Below the pieces are notes generated by a model that saw only the letters and a list, made by a program, of their open reading frames with translations, searched no databases and was not told where the DNA came from. The position numbers and the translations under genes are program-made. Below, in pieces: positions 11,467 to 39,100 of a stretch of 64,000 nucleotides of DNA (position 1 is its first letter; the number at the start of each line of letters is the position of its first letter). The DNA is from Crambe crambe (taxonomy: Eukaryota > Porifera > Demospongiae > Poecilosclerida > Crambeidae), in NCBI GenBank assembly GCA_963924555.1, contig OZ004585.1:2865488-2929487 (forward strand). The letters run 5' to 3'.

Positions 11467-12285
11467 ATGGAGCTGGAGCAGGAGACAGAACTTATACCAA
11501 CTACCCGTGTGATACTGTGGACAGCTCCAAGATGTTCATCAAGTGTTTTTGAGAGATCTGTGCGTGAGCTCAGAGAAGTGAAAGTGCTGTATGAACCACA
11601 TCGGCCAGCGTATCATTTCGGGCCAGAGAGAAGCCTAAACAAATCCACTTATGATATTGATAAGCTTACTGACCAACTGAGTAAGTACGCCTCGTATACT
11701 TATGACTGTGCAGCTCGAAGGTTACTTGCAAAGTATGAAGACTGCAATGCTATCTTTATAAAGGACAATGTATTATTTATTCCAAAGGAGCAGTATTCTA
11801 AATATGTAAAAGGTAAATTTTCTACTTTTAAGCACACCTTTTTGATAAGAAATCCTCGTGAAGCAATATTATCATTATGGAAAGTTTGTACGAGGAATGG
11901 TTTTACTTTTATAAAAAGAGACCCTTATTCTAAGCTTTATGAGTTATTCCAGTTTATTCGAAACACTGGGAGACCTGTTACCGTTATTGATTCAGCTGAT
12001 CTCTTGGAAAATCCTGAATCCATCATGCAGCAGTATTGTATGGAAACAGGCCTGCCATATGATAAAAAGATGCTCACCTGGTCACCTGGAATTGTGGAAG
12101 ATTGGGCTGAGGCCAATTCATATTGTGAGAAGTGGCACTGGAATGCAATGTACAGTTCTGGTTTCAATAGGAAAGTGAGTGCTGAAGATTCTTCTGTGGA
12201 AATCCCTCCCATTGTGGAGGAAGAAATCCAGAATGCAATGCCTTTTTATGAGACCATGCACAAGTTTTGTATGACTGTTAACTAG
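11467..12285 (+). CDS. Sulfotransferase family protein, copy 1
   Basis: An intronless 272-residue protein. The chosen ATG places the first beta strand at residue 14, as in copy 2; the frame stays open upstream, but that part translates a MITE. VILWTAPRCSSSVFERS (about 15-31) is the P-loop-like 5'-phosphosulfate-binding segment in the WSAPRSxST style of the bacterial-type/plant sulfotransferase-like family. HTFLIRNPREAILS (about 122-135) is the 3'-phosphate-binding segment. PVTVIDSADLLENPE and MLTWSPG (about 176-205) are further family signatures. It should transfer a sulfuryl group from PAPS; the acceptor is unknown. There is no signal peptide, so it is probably cytosolic. It forms a tandem pair with the next gene, 113 bp apart. 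Confidence 0.8.
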   Translation: MELEQETELIPTTRVILWTAPRCSSSVFERSVRELREVKVLYEPHRPAYHFGPERSLNKSTYDIDKLTDQLSKYASYTYDCAARRLLAKYEDCNAIFIKDNVLFIPKEQYSKYVKGKFSTFKHTFLIRNPREAILSLWKVCTRNGFTFIKRDPYSKLYELFQFIRNTGRPVTVIDSADLLENPESIMQQYCMETGLPYDKKMLTWSPGIVEDWAEANSYCEKWHWNAMYSSGFNRKVSAEDSSVEIPPIVEEEIQNAMPFYETMHKFCMTVN

Positions 12286-12398
12286 CTAATAGTTGACCAT
12301 TATTATAATTATTGAGCAGGTAGCGCGCGCATGCGTGCTAACGAGACCCTTTACCAGAAAACTAAAGGAGAACCTAATAATGGTACTTCTAAACTAAA

Positions 12399-13223
12399 AT
12401 GGAAAGAGAACTGATACCCACTACACGCGTGATACTATGGACAGCTCCAAGATGTTTATCAAGTGTTTTTGAGAGATCTGTTCGTGAGCTCAGTAAAGTG
12501 AAAGTGCTGTATGAACCGCACCAAAGCACATTTTATTTTGGACCAGAAAGGGATTTAAGAACTTACTTCAATACCCGTGATACTGACCTTTTGAGTAAGT
12601 ATGCCTTGCATACTTATGATTATGCTCATCAAAGGCTACTTGCAAAGTATGAAGACTGCAATGCTGTATTTATAAAGAATATGGCCTATTATATTCCAAA
12701 GGACCGGTATTCAAATTATGTAGAAGGTGATTTTTCTACCTTTAAGCACACATTTCTGATTCGAAATCCTCATGAATCAATATTATCAAGATGGAAAGCT
12801 TGCAAGAGAAGTGGGTTTACTTTTCCTGGTAAGGTAGAAACAGACTCCTATGTTATGCTTTGTGAATTATTTAAGTTCATTAATAAGAACGCTGGGAGAC
12901 CGGTTACTGTTATCGATTCAGCTGATCTCTTGGAAAATCCTGAATACATTATGCAGCAGTATTGTGTCAAAACTGGTTTACCATATGATAAAAAAATGCT
13001 CACCTGGTCACCAGGAACTGTAGAAGACTGGGCTGAGTTCAATACTAAGTATTATAAAGATTGGCACTGGAATGCAATGTACAGTTCTGGTTTCAATAAA
13101 GATATCAGAAAAGAGAATGCTGAAGATTCCTCTGTTGAAGTCCCTCCTATTGTGGAAGAAGAAATTAGAAAAGCAATGCCTTTTTATGAAGCCATGCATG
13201 AGTTCCATATGACTGTGAGATAG
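12399..13223 (+). CDS. Sulfotransferase family protein, copy 2
   Basis: Intronless, 274 residues, and clearly a tandem duplicate of the upstream gene: the same WTAPRCLSSVFERS and HTFLIRNPHESILS cofactor-binding segments, the same PVTVIDSADLLENPE and MLTWSPG blocks. Differences cluster in residues 45-65 and in an insertion around residue 145 (FPGKVETDSY), plausible substrate-contact regions. The ATG at 12399 begins directly before the conserved N-terminus (MERELIPTTRV). The stop at 13221-13223 is followed by AT-rich 3' sequence. Both copies are full length with no frame damage. The acceptor substrate cannot be told from sequence. Confidence 0.8.
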   Translation: MERELIPTTRVILWTAPRCLSSVFERSVRELSKVKVLYEPHQSTFYFGPERDLRTYFNTRDTDLLSKYALHTYDYAHQRLLAKYEDCNAVFIKNMAYYIPKDRYSNYVEGDFSTFKHTFLIRNPHESILSRWKACKRSGFTFPGKVETDSYVMLCELFKFINKNAGRPVTVIDSADLLENPEYIMQQYCVKTGLPYDKKMLTWSPGTVEDWAEFNTKYYKDWHWNAMYSSGFNKDIRKENAEDSSVEVPPIVEEEIRKAMPFYEAMHEFHMTVR

Positions 13224-14270
13224 CTAGTGCTTAGGATATAATAATTTTATGTAGTGGAAGGACACAAAAAGGAGCAACTATTTTTTTCAATTTTAAAGGA
13301 CTCCAGTGAGATACTTTAGCATCATAGCTAAGTTTAATAAGGTGACTGCTTTTACTTTTAAGGTGACTGCAAACTTTAGCTTAAGTTTAAGGTGACTGCT
13401 TTTTATTTTACGAACATAGCTAACTAATCATATGCATGTTTCACTTCGGTTATCAGTGTCTACACAGTACAGAGTGTATACACCAGAACAATTCACCAGC
13501 CATTTTGTACTTGAAGCCTATTTTTTATAATAATGTGACACTGTGAGACATGTAGCTATTTATAGATGCTGTGTGCAGTTCAAAAAAAGTTCAGCAACAA
13601 GAGAGTGAACTTCAGTCAAGTAACCCCCAATATTACCAAACTATGAGCTAATTATTCCTACCTCATTCCCTTTAGCTATATCTCATCTTGGGAATAGTTG
13701 GTAATATTGGTGATGAGCAACATCCACCATGTATCTGTGAAGGCTGGCAGATTATGCTTGGTGCTTCAAGAACCACTCTGCAAGAAAAAAACAAAAAACA
13801 AAACAGGTCTGCATGTGCATGAGGCTAGAATTATGCTCGCTAAGTACACCTTCAGTGTACATTTCTCAGCTAAGGACTACATTCAGTACATTGTCAGTAT
13901 TCTCGCTAGCATCAGAGTTATAACCTTGGGGAAGATATAATATATAGTGATTCAGTCCTTCTCTGAGTGAATTATATGGCTTCAATTCATTTTATTCAAA
14001 AGGGTGATGACTTGACTTCTAAGGTCTGGATGTTTTCAACTGTAATTGTGATTTTGAGCTCAGAAATCCTATATAGGCATCTCCACTCACCAACAACTAG
14101 TTAGATTTGGTGGGAGGGGGAGTTCAAAGGTTGTCCCACTGGAAAATAAAACATTCAATTTCATGAAGAAGTACGTACACGCAAGGCCAACTATTTTTGA
14201 GCTCATAATTTCAAATAAATCAATGATTAACAAGAAAGCAACATTCATCATGTGATACATTGTTTTAATG
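13224..14270. other. Intergenic, convergent 3' ends
   Basis: It lies between the sulfotransferase pair (+) and the PAK gene (-). Three short direct repeats of AAGGTGACTGC are at 13338-13405. A partial inverted repeat (AATATTACCAA / TTGGTAATATT) spans 13630-13711. No gene is supported. Confidence 0.6.
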
Positions 14271-30531
<16,261 letters not shown>

Positions 30532-33188
30532 CGTGAGAATAACAGGGGGGTTCTTGTCCTGATTAGAAAGAGAATAGCAGACTTCTGTTTCCACTGCGAC
30601 GTCTGCCAGATTGCTAGCTAGTAAGGATGGTTGATAATAGCGAAGTTCGTTTATATCTTGTGTGAAAGGACAGTTACGCTAACTAGCTAAACATCACGTT
30701 CTCACTGTCAGTCTGCAGAACTAAATTCACAGTCGGGCGATCAAGTTTATTATACAGTCTCAACATCATGCGCATGCAATTTGTAATTTTTTTGCGCATC
30801 TCAAACCACGCCTACGTCACTATAACTCCACCCATATCCAAATTAATTATGTGCAAAGGTTCGACTTCTATCAATTTGTTGGCTACAGTTTTGGTGAGTT
30901 ATGGGAAGGTACTGGTATATAGCTACACACAGGGCACTAATATAATGGCAATAACGCTATAGCTAAACCTGAAGAGTAATGATGTGTTCTATTTAATGCC
31001 CCCCTCCCAATACTTATAAATATGGGGCACCTAGGGGTTTTTTTTTAAGCTGGAGAGGAGGTAAAAGCAGTTGCAGCAAAAAGCTGAGTATTAAATGAGT
31101 TGATCTCCATCTATAGGACTCTGCCCTACAAAATGGTGGAGACCATACCTTTTTCATAATCTCATGTGAGAGAGGCAGGGCCCATTATCTGATGTTCTGG
31201 CTTATTTGTTTTTTGAGCCGGCCATGCTTGATTGTAGCTTGTAGTGCGAAATTGTCATGGTTTTAAAATCAAAGTGTGAACCTGTTTCTAATTTTTCAAA
31301 ACCTCAAAATCCACCCTTGAAAATGATACTCTGTGTACTATTATGGAATAACCAAGAACTTGATAGTCTTCACTTTTTTTTTTTGAGGTAACCTTTAAGA
31401 AGTAATTACATTAGAGCTCTTGTAGTCATGATCCTCTGATGTGGTTTACTCAACTATATTGGTGTAAGTTATGGTTCCAGAGGAAAGGATCTTTTTCAAG
31501 TGGGTTATGTCACCCCATAGAGAGGTGTTTGTTTGTTTTATCATTAATTTTTATCATATCAAGGAAAGGGTCACATGTCTCACATCCCATAAATTATGAG
31601 GTAACTTGGTTGGTATAATAGTCATCCCATGATTTTGTTGGTCATGTGACATGACAGTCAGCCCAAAGCAGCTTAACCTCCTTTTGGCTGACTTAAGCTA
31701 TGATCAAAAGTAAACCTTTTTGGGCACACAGTATCAGAGCCAAAGTGGCTTATCTGTCTTGGCCTGCTGATGCACTTCTGGTTGACTCCCTCAAAATTTA
31801 ACCAGAGAAATTCAAAATTCAGTTAATGCTTTAATTTTCTGGCCATTTGTCTGCTTAATTTTTGCCTTCGTGTGGTCAATTTCTATTAACAGCTATGGGC
31901 TGTTATCAGGTGCTATTTCAAGCACTGATAATATTACAGGATAATGATGGGGACACTCTTCTGGTCCACAAGTGCCAAACCATGCTCTCATAGACAGTGT
32001 AATTATGCTCGGTGTACAAATAAGGCAAAAATCGTTGACAAATTGGCTATACTTACATGCTTTCCCTGGAGGAAGCTAATGATGATCTGTGCCACCACAT
32101 TTGCTACTACTGAAGCCTGTAATTATGGTTGAATCACAACTGAAATGACGTTGTATACATTGAGATCAAGGGTGGCTTCTTGGAACCTGATAAAGATTGT
32201 AGGCAACAGTGTTTTGATCAGGGGGGTAGTTATCATGGTAATTAGACTATGTACAGGGCTCAATATAAGTACAGTATGCACAAGTTGCTATGGTAAAGAA
32301 GTACAGTAAATTTAGTAGTGGAAACTTTTCAGACCCATCCTTTTGTCCTGAAGTTGTAGGGAGGTTATCTAGATTATTTTTCATAGAGTGTGTATACAAT
32401 GGATTGTCCTTTGTTGAGGGGATTGTCCTCTTACAGAGTGTCCCTTATCAGTGGTTCCACTGTATAGGGATCAATATACACAGAGTGTCCCTGGTTCCAC
32501 TGTATAGGGACAAGTTAGCTGGGACAATCTCATGTGTGACAATCTCATGTATTTGCTACTTCTCAGATATGCTTTGATTTCCATGTTCTATAATGGTTAG
32601 ACTATTTCTAAGCTGACCATGAGACCATACCAATTTGATTATATGTTTCGCAGGCCCTACCTACCCCAACTTTGAAATGAAAATAATAGTTTAGGGTCAA
32701 AGGTTAACTCTCACCTGTTGCCCAATATAGCTTGGCTCAGTGTGACAACTAAGTGAGGCAATCAGGCAAACTACAATAATCATGGCTAAAAGACTCAAAC
32801 TCACCGCCACCAAGGAGTAAATATTTTTAATACAATAATAGAATTAATGTTACCATGATAATGAGAATCATTATCTTTTTCATTTCTACCTACCGACCCA
32901 ATATCAAGAGCCAGTTCGCCTGCGAAACATAGGTATGGCCTGGCTACTAGTAGTCATGAGTTAAGGTGATTGAGCCAAAGTTTTTTAAAATGATATTTTC
33001 AGGCATATGAGCACAATGGGATCTCTTGATTGGGGACCACATATAAAACTGTCCTTATTAGAAGGGTGTTTTTTCCCCAGGGATTCTTGTTATATTTCAG
33101 GGGATCCACATTAAGGGGTACATTCCATGCACTCTGTTATTGGTAATCTTGGTTGTTTTTATTTTATTTTTTAGATTGATCATCAATT
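30532..33188. other. Shared upstream region between divergent PAK and YLPM1 genes
   Basis: 2.7 kb separates the two start codons, so both promoters should lie here. No TATA box is obvious for either gene. A possible acceptor (TTTTTTAG at 33167-33174) 14 bp before the YLPM1 ATG suggests an upstream 5'-UTR exon. The region contains the MITE 32622-32942 and, at 32430-32510, two copies of GGTTCCACTGTATAGGGA. No coding exon is seen. Confidence 0.6.
32622..32942. mobile_element. MITE with CCATACCNA ends
   Basis: The left arm ACCATACCAATTTGATTATATG with TTTCGCAGGC pairs with GCCTGCGAAACATAGGTATGG at the right end. CCCTACCTACC / CTACCTACCG follow inward. It is related in its termini to 6515-6930. 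Confidence 0.7.
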
Positions 33189-36100
33189 ATGAGTTATCGT
33201 TACCCTCCACCATCTTCGCTGCCCCCTCTACCCCCATCATCCCTCCCTCCTCCCCTTCCTCCTCCGTTGCCCCCACCCCCTACAGCAGATACTGGCTCAG
33301 GTATGATGAAGATCCAATAGTTAAAGGGTCATCAGAACATTGATGAATAGGTAAAGGTCATCAGAGCATTAATTACGATACATATGTATATAAGGGAACA
33401 ATGAATAGGTCATCAGAACATTGATGGATAGGTAAGGGGTCATCAGAGCATTGATTGATAGGTAAGGGGTCATCAGATCAGTGGTGGATAGGTAAGGGGT
33501 TATCATAACTACAAACATCCAATAGTTATGGGTCCTAAAGCTTAGTATGTTTTTGTAATATAGGCCATACTCCTCCTCTTCCTCCTCCTCTCCCACCACC
33601 TTGCCATGCCCCTCCTCCTCCCCTTCCACCCCCTCCTCCGCGTTCACCAGGATATGGCCACACCTCCTTCTCTGCCCCTACTAGAGAAGAGTGGTCCACG
33701 CCCACTCAGCACAGTCGAGGCCCATATCTTCCTGCTGCTCAGCATAACCAAAGCACTTCAAATCAAGTGAGAGCTTTAATACACACATGATATTGTCGTG
33801 TTTAAGTATTTAAAATGATTGAACTGAAATCTGTTGATGAGGAAATTGGCTTATGCCAGGCTATTTATCTATCTAATTTTATTGATTAATTATCTATGTA
33901 TCTATTTTATGCTGAGCATTTTATGGCTTACTCAAGTGTTTAAATTGAAAGCTACACGTATGAATTTACACATTTTGAAGAATGGGAGAGGTATTCGTCA
34001 CACAGTCCAGTGGTAATCAAGTGAGCAGGCCATATTTAGTTGTTGCCACAATGATCGCTGTCAAAATTCAAAAGTTCTGTCATATTGCTATCCTAAAATT
34101 CAAATCATGCATGTATCCGCCCCTCGATCATTAACTCTAATTCATACCTTGGGTTGGTGGTACGGTCTTTACATTCTCGAGTGCAATGCTTGCGAGACCA
34201 AAGAAAATTTTGATCAGACATTTTACCTTTTGACCCAGTTAATGTAATCCTCACTGGGAGGGGACCATAATGGATCGTAGCTAAGGACTTATGGTTAACA
34301 CTAGCTGTTCATTTAGGCGAGACAATCGGACAACAGACCTTCACAAGATGTGTCCCATCACAGGATGGGAGGAGCTTCAACTGAAACCACACCCTCAGGC
34401 AATTTCTATGGTAAAGGTAGTGAGAATTATTACCCATCAGAACAAGTAAGCAATCTTTTGCTTGCAGGAAATAGAACGTGAGATTGTTATTGACAGAATT
34501 TTGTTTTTTAATAGGGATATGTAAACCCATCAGTTTCAAGGCCCTCTGTTGGTCCTAGACCTCTCTTCTCTCACACACAAAGTACTGAACCCCCTCAGAG
34601 AGCATTTCCTCCAGCTCATCCTGGTCCATTCACTCACGATCCTGCTATGTCACGTCCATTGCCTAATATGGTGCCTCGTGCTCCATTCCAACCACGCCCA
34701 CCTTATGATGCTCATTCGTCCATGTATCCTTCTCAAGATCCTCCATTTCACTTGCGTCCTCATCAAGATGGCCCGCCACAGCCACACCCACCTGCTTTTA
34801 GCAACACCCGACCGCACTCGCACCAAGAACGCCCATTCCTGGACAATTTCAAATCACACCCACCTTCTAACGAACTCCCCCTTCCAAGACACAATGCACC
34901 ATTTCCACAACGCCCACCATCTGATGTGCCACGCCCATCCCCGTATGATCCCACAGGTTCATGCCCACCTCATGATCCTGCTATCCCCCCTCCATTATTC
35001 CGGCCTCCTCACTCAGGAACTGACTGGAGATCCACTGTCAGACAGGAACCACCTCCACAGCTTATCTCAGAAGATAGTGTGGGCAGACCTCCTCACTCAG
35101 GAGCTGACTGGAGATCCACTGAAGGAGGTGTCAGACAGGGAAGGCTTTCACAACTTATCTCAGAAGATAACATAGGCAGACCTCTTCGCTCAGGAGCTGA
35201 CTGGAGAGCCACTGTCCGACAGGAACCACCTCCACAGCTTATCTCAGAAGATAATGTAGGCAGACCTCCTCACTCAGGAGCTGACTGGAGAGCCACTGTC
35301 AAACAGGAACCACCTCCACAATTTATTTCAGAAGATAATGTGGGCAGACATTTTCACTCAGGAACTGACTGGAGGTCCACTGAAGGAGGTATCAGACAGG
35401 AAGGGCCACCTTCACAGCTTATCTCGGAAGATAATGGCACTGATTCACGTACTATTCAAAATCGCTCCTCTGTTTCTAGTGGCAAGGATCTGGAAGAAAG
35501 GGGTGGAGATTTTGAAGGAGGGGTTAGAAATTCTGGACGGTTTAGTGGGAGAAGTGGTGAAGATTCCAGTGAATGTGATGATTTCCAAGGAGATTCAAAT
35601 CGGCATGTGGAAGTACAACACACCCCCGCATTTGCTGCTGGTGCTACTGATAATGATAGTGATGGTGACAACAAGGAAGATAATGTCAGAGCCAATATGG
35701 TTCATGGATCTGTTGATGGGCAGTACCCACGTTACACTGATTCACAAAGAAAACATCTCACTGAACGTTTTCCAGATCATTCTGAAGGAGAGAAGATTCA
35801 CAGTCTCCAAGAATCAGACTCACAGTTGCATTTTAATCGAGAAATTCGCAATCTCCAAGAATCAAACTTGCAGTCGCATTCTCATCAACCGATGTTCCCT
35901 GATGAAAGGGGTCCTACTCATTTACCCCAGCACGATCAATTCAGCCATCATGGTGACTTCATAAATAGACCACCTGATTTTGGGCCACGTGACTTTCCAG
36001 ATGATCGTTATGGTGATGATCCTTATCACCATGGAAATAGATATGATCGCTATAGCAACGAACAAGATTGTGTGGGGGATTGGAGAGATGAAAGATCCAT

Positions 36101-39100
36101 TGGTCATAGGAGGAGACCGTATCTATTAGGTAAGTAAAGTTAGCAATTATATATTTCATTTTACTATGGATTTCTAATGACTTTATATGCAAGGGATATC
36201 CCCTTCTAGATTATAAATTATAATTGGGGGGTAGAACAGGGTTCTCCCCAAGATTTATTGAAAGGCGTAGATCACCATGGAGAGGGGCCCAATGTTCTGA
36301 GATGGCTTCTGGTATAGAAGCCAGCGGAAGAACTGAAGGCATATAGAAGGCATAGTGGTCCACTATGCCTTAAGATGCCTGGGGAGAACCCTGTGTGCAC
36401 ACAATAAACTGGAAAGCTGCTTGCAATACAAAGTAAGCAATGTTCTATTAAGGTGGTGGGGCAGTGTTTGCTCATGAATAATTCATGAGTTAATGAGGCG
36501 AGTGGTTGCACCGGCTACGAGATGCTACAGTTAAAAATACAGTCTAGCACTTCCTGCTCTACAACTGAGGGCAAATCAGACACTCGAGAACACTACCTTC
36601 AAACCACTAAGCAGCCATGCTTCGATTTCTTTGACTTTCTCAAACTACAAGACTTGTGTTGACCGTCTTCTCCAGTTAGCTAGATGCAGGGCGGCACAAA
36701 GAGGTTTTAGCCAGAAAAGTCAACACTTCTGAATTTTTACGCTTTTAAGCAATCAATGGGCCATAGCTCTCGCCTACGGTGGCTTCTTTTCGAAATCTCT
36801 TCATCTGGCCCTGCCCATTGGTTCATATATATATTATAAGAATAAGTAGCAATCCAAGCAATTATAATTGGAGCATGCGCAATGTATCTATGCCTATGGC
36901 ACTTTGGACTATGGATCATGACCCAAGATACTCTCTACTTCACTCCCAACTAGAACACTCATGGGGAGTGAAGTAGGAATAGATAATAACATGGGTGTGG
37001 TTATTGGAATTAGGAAGGGTTCGTGGAACACTTACCTGTTTTATTTAGAATAATCCATTATTACAATTGACCCTAGGTGAACTTTTCAGTTTAAGGCTAC
37101 AGTGCCATGTAACAGTAAATGCAATCACTACAGTGCCATGTGACAGTAAATGCAGTGCCATGTAACAGTACTACAGTGCCATGTAACAGTAAATGCAGTG
37201 CCATGTAACAGTACTACAGTGCCATGTAACAGTACTACAGTGCCATGTAACAGTAAATGCAATCACTACAGTGCCCTATACAATCACTAACAGTTTAATG
37301 TTGGAGAGGGGAAAATTGTCCCCTACAAAGTGGTGAGACTATAGCCTCACCAGCCTCAACATCTCTGACACCCTGTGCGATATTATTTGAACCTCTCTGA
37401 ATATGGTCCAGTTCTGTTCTGACACACAAAAATAAAAATAAAAAATAAGGTTTTATTACAACACTTTATATAGCTAGTATAGACCTATGATTGTTTATCT
37501 GTATAGAGCCAAGATGCATTAGTGATTTTGAAGAGTTTTTTCTGTATAATAGAATCCGATGCCAGTCAGCACAGTTGAATCATGATAGGGTCCCACAGAT
37601 TCGAGGTGTGCCACTCGTCCATATATGGAAGTTATCATTCCATTAAGTGCAAACATACGGCAGGAGGAGCGATGTTCAATAAACGATCTTCTTCCGTATG
37701 GCCCGTATGTAATCTTCTCTCCGTTTTCCTTTTCGGTGAAAAAAGTTATCTGCCTGACGTGAGTCCCTTGAAAGAACCCCGACATCTCCTTGCAGATCAT
37801 TCCAGCAGTACCAGTGACACGTTCTCCTTTTTCCAACTCTATGATACTTATTCTTCCTTCAGAACCACCTCGTTTTGGCTTGGAAATAGCCTGCTCGTCT
37901 TTGGAGGCATATTCCAATTTAATGGCATCAATTACATAGAAGTGCCACACTCTTATTGCAGTGATGTTGACATTACATGGTCCAGGATTTGTGCTGGGAA
38001 AGTCTGTGAAAGTTGGTCCATTGAATGAACCGTAAATACGCGTCCTGCTACAACTCAATGTCCTGTAAAATTAATGGAATACAGTGCATCAATTTTCAGA
38101 AGCTATGCATGCACATTTTTGAAAAGCTACTCCATTTTTAAATTTCTAAGTTTACTTCAATATTAAATTATGTTTGTGGTCCAAGAACAATGCTAAAGCT
38201 AGAATTGTAGACAGAAAAGGTACCTTGTGTTAGTAGCAGTTTCATCACTTCTGGTAGCCTTTTCCACAGTTACATCTGCAACTTTATTCACTGGACTAGC
38301 CTGAATCAGCAGTAAGCATGCCAGTCCAATAAGAATCAAGAGTTCAATGAAATGCATCTTCAATTTTTTTTTCCTATGTTGTAGATAATACTTGAGATTT
38401 TCAAAGTAGATGTGAATATATCAGCTGTCTTGATGCAGTCCTTTTATATTGGAAACCCACTGCTTTATTAGTTTAGGTCACTCGTTGCACTCTTTTCTGT
38501 AGTAAACAATCCAGCAGACAGGAAGTGCAGAGAGTAATTAAGTGTACCTATATAAGGGAAAAAGCATTTCGTGAAATGAAAAAAAGATGTAGGGATGACC
38601 ACTGCTCAAAAAAGTAAGGAAACAAGAAGGATGGAAATGGGATCAATCTTTGTTCTGTATATCCAGCCAACAATTCCTACATATACACACATTACTACAC
38701 TATAATCTGAAGTTACCTGACGTATATGTAGGGATTGTTGGCTGGATATACAGAACAAAGATTGATCCCATTTCCATCCTTCTTGTTTCCTTACTTTTTT
38801 GAGCAGTGGTCATCCCTACATCTTTTTTTCATTTCACGAAATGCTTTTTCCCTTACTTGTTCCTGGTCTTTTTTCCTCTCTTTTATGGTTTTAGCTATGA
38901 TTAGAGTTCATTCTTCTATGTGTATGCAGGGACAGATGAAAGAAGTTCTCCAATAGCATACCAGCCCAATCATTTATCGAGTCAAGGTGTTGTGTTGTTG
39001 AGCCATACTTGGAGGTCGAAGATGCTGAAATAGAGTCTACCGTGGTGAATCTAAATCCCCGAATCGATACAGTAGTCTATCATCAGCTAGAGCTAGCTAG

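Noticed and set aside
30532-30594. N-terminal extension of the PAK kinase (21 extra residues)
   Set aside because: It would require a GTG start; ATG at 30531 is directly before the basic stretch and CRIB motif expected at the N-terminus.
33369-33647. Acidic Glu-rich minus-strand ORF
   Set aside because: It is antisense to the proline-rich second exon of YLPM1; CCT repeats read as AGG/GAG.
34549-35964. Long plus-strand frames rich in His/Leu overlapping the proline-rich exon
   Set aside because: They are out-of-frame shadows of the YLPM1 large exon, which has the phase and splice sites.
37582-38028. 148-codon plus-strand ORF
   Set aside because: It is the antisense of lectin A1 exon 2; the minus-strand reading has the jacalin-like domain, signal peptide and splice sites.
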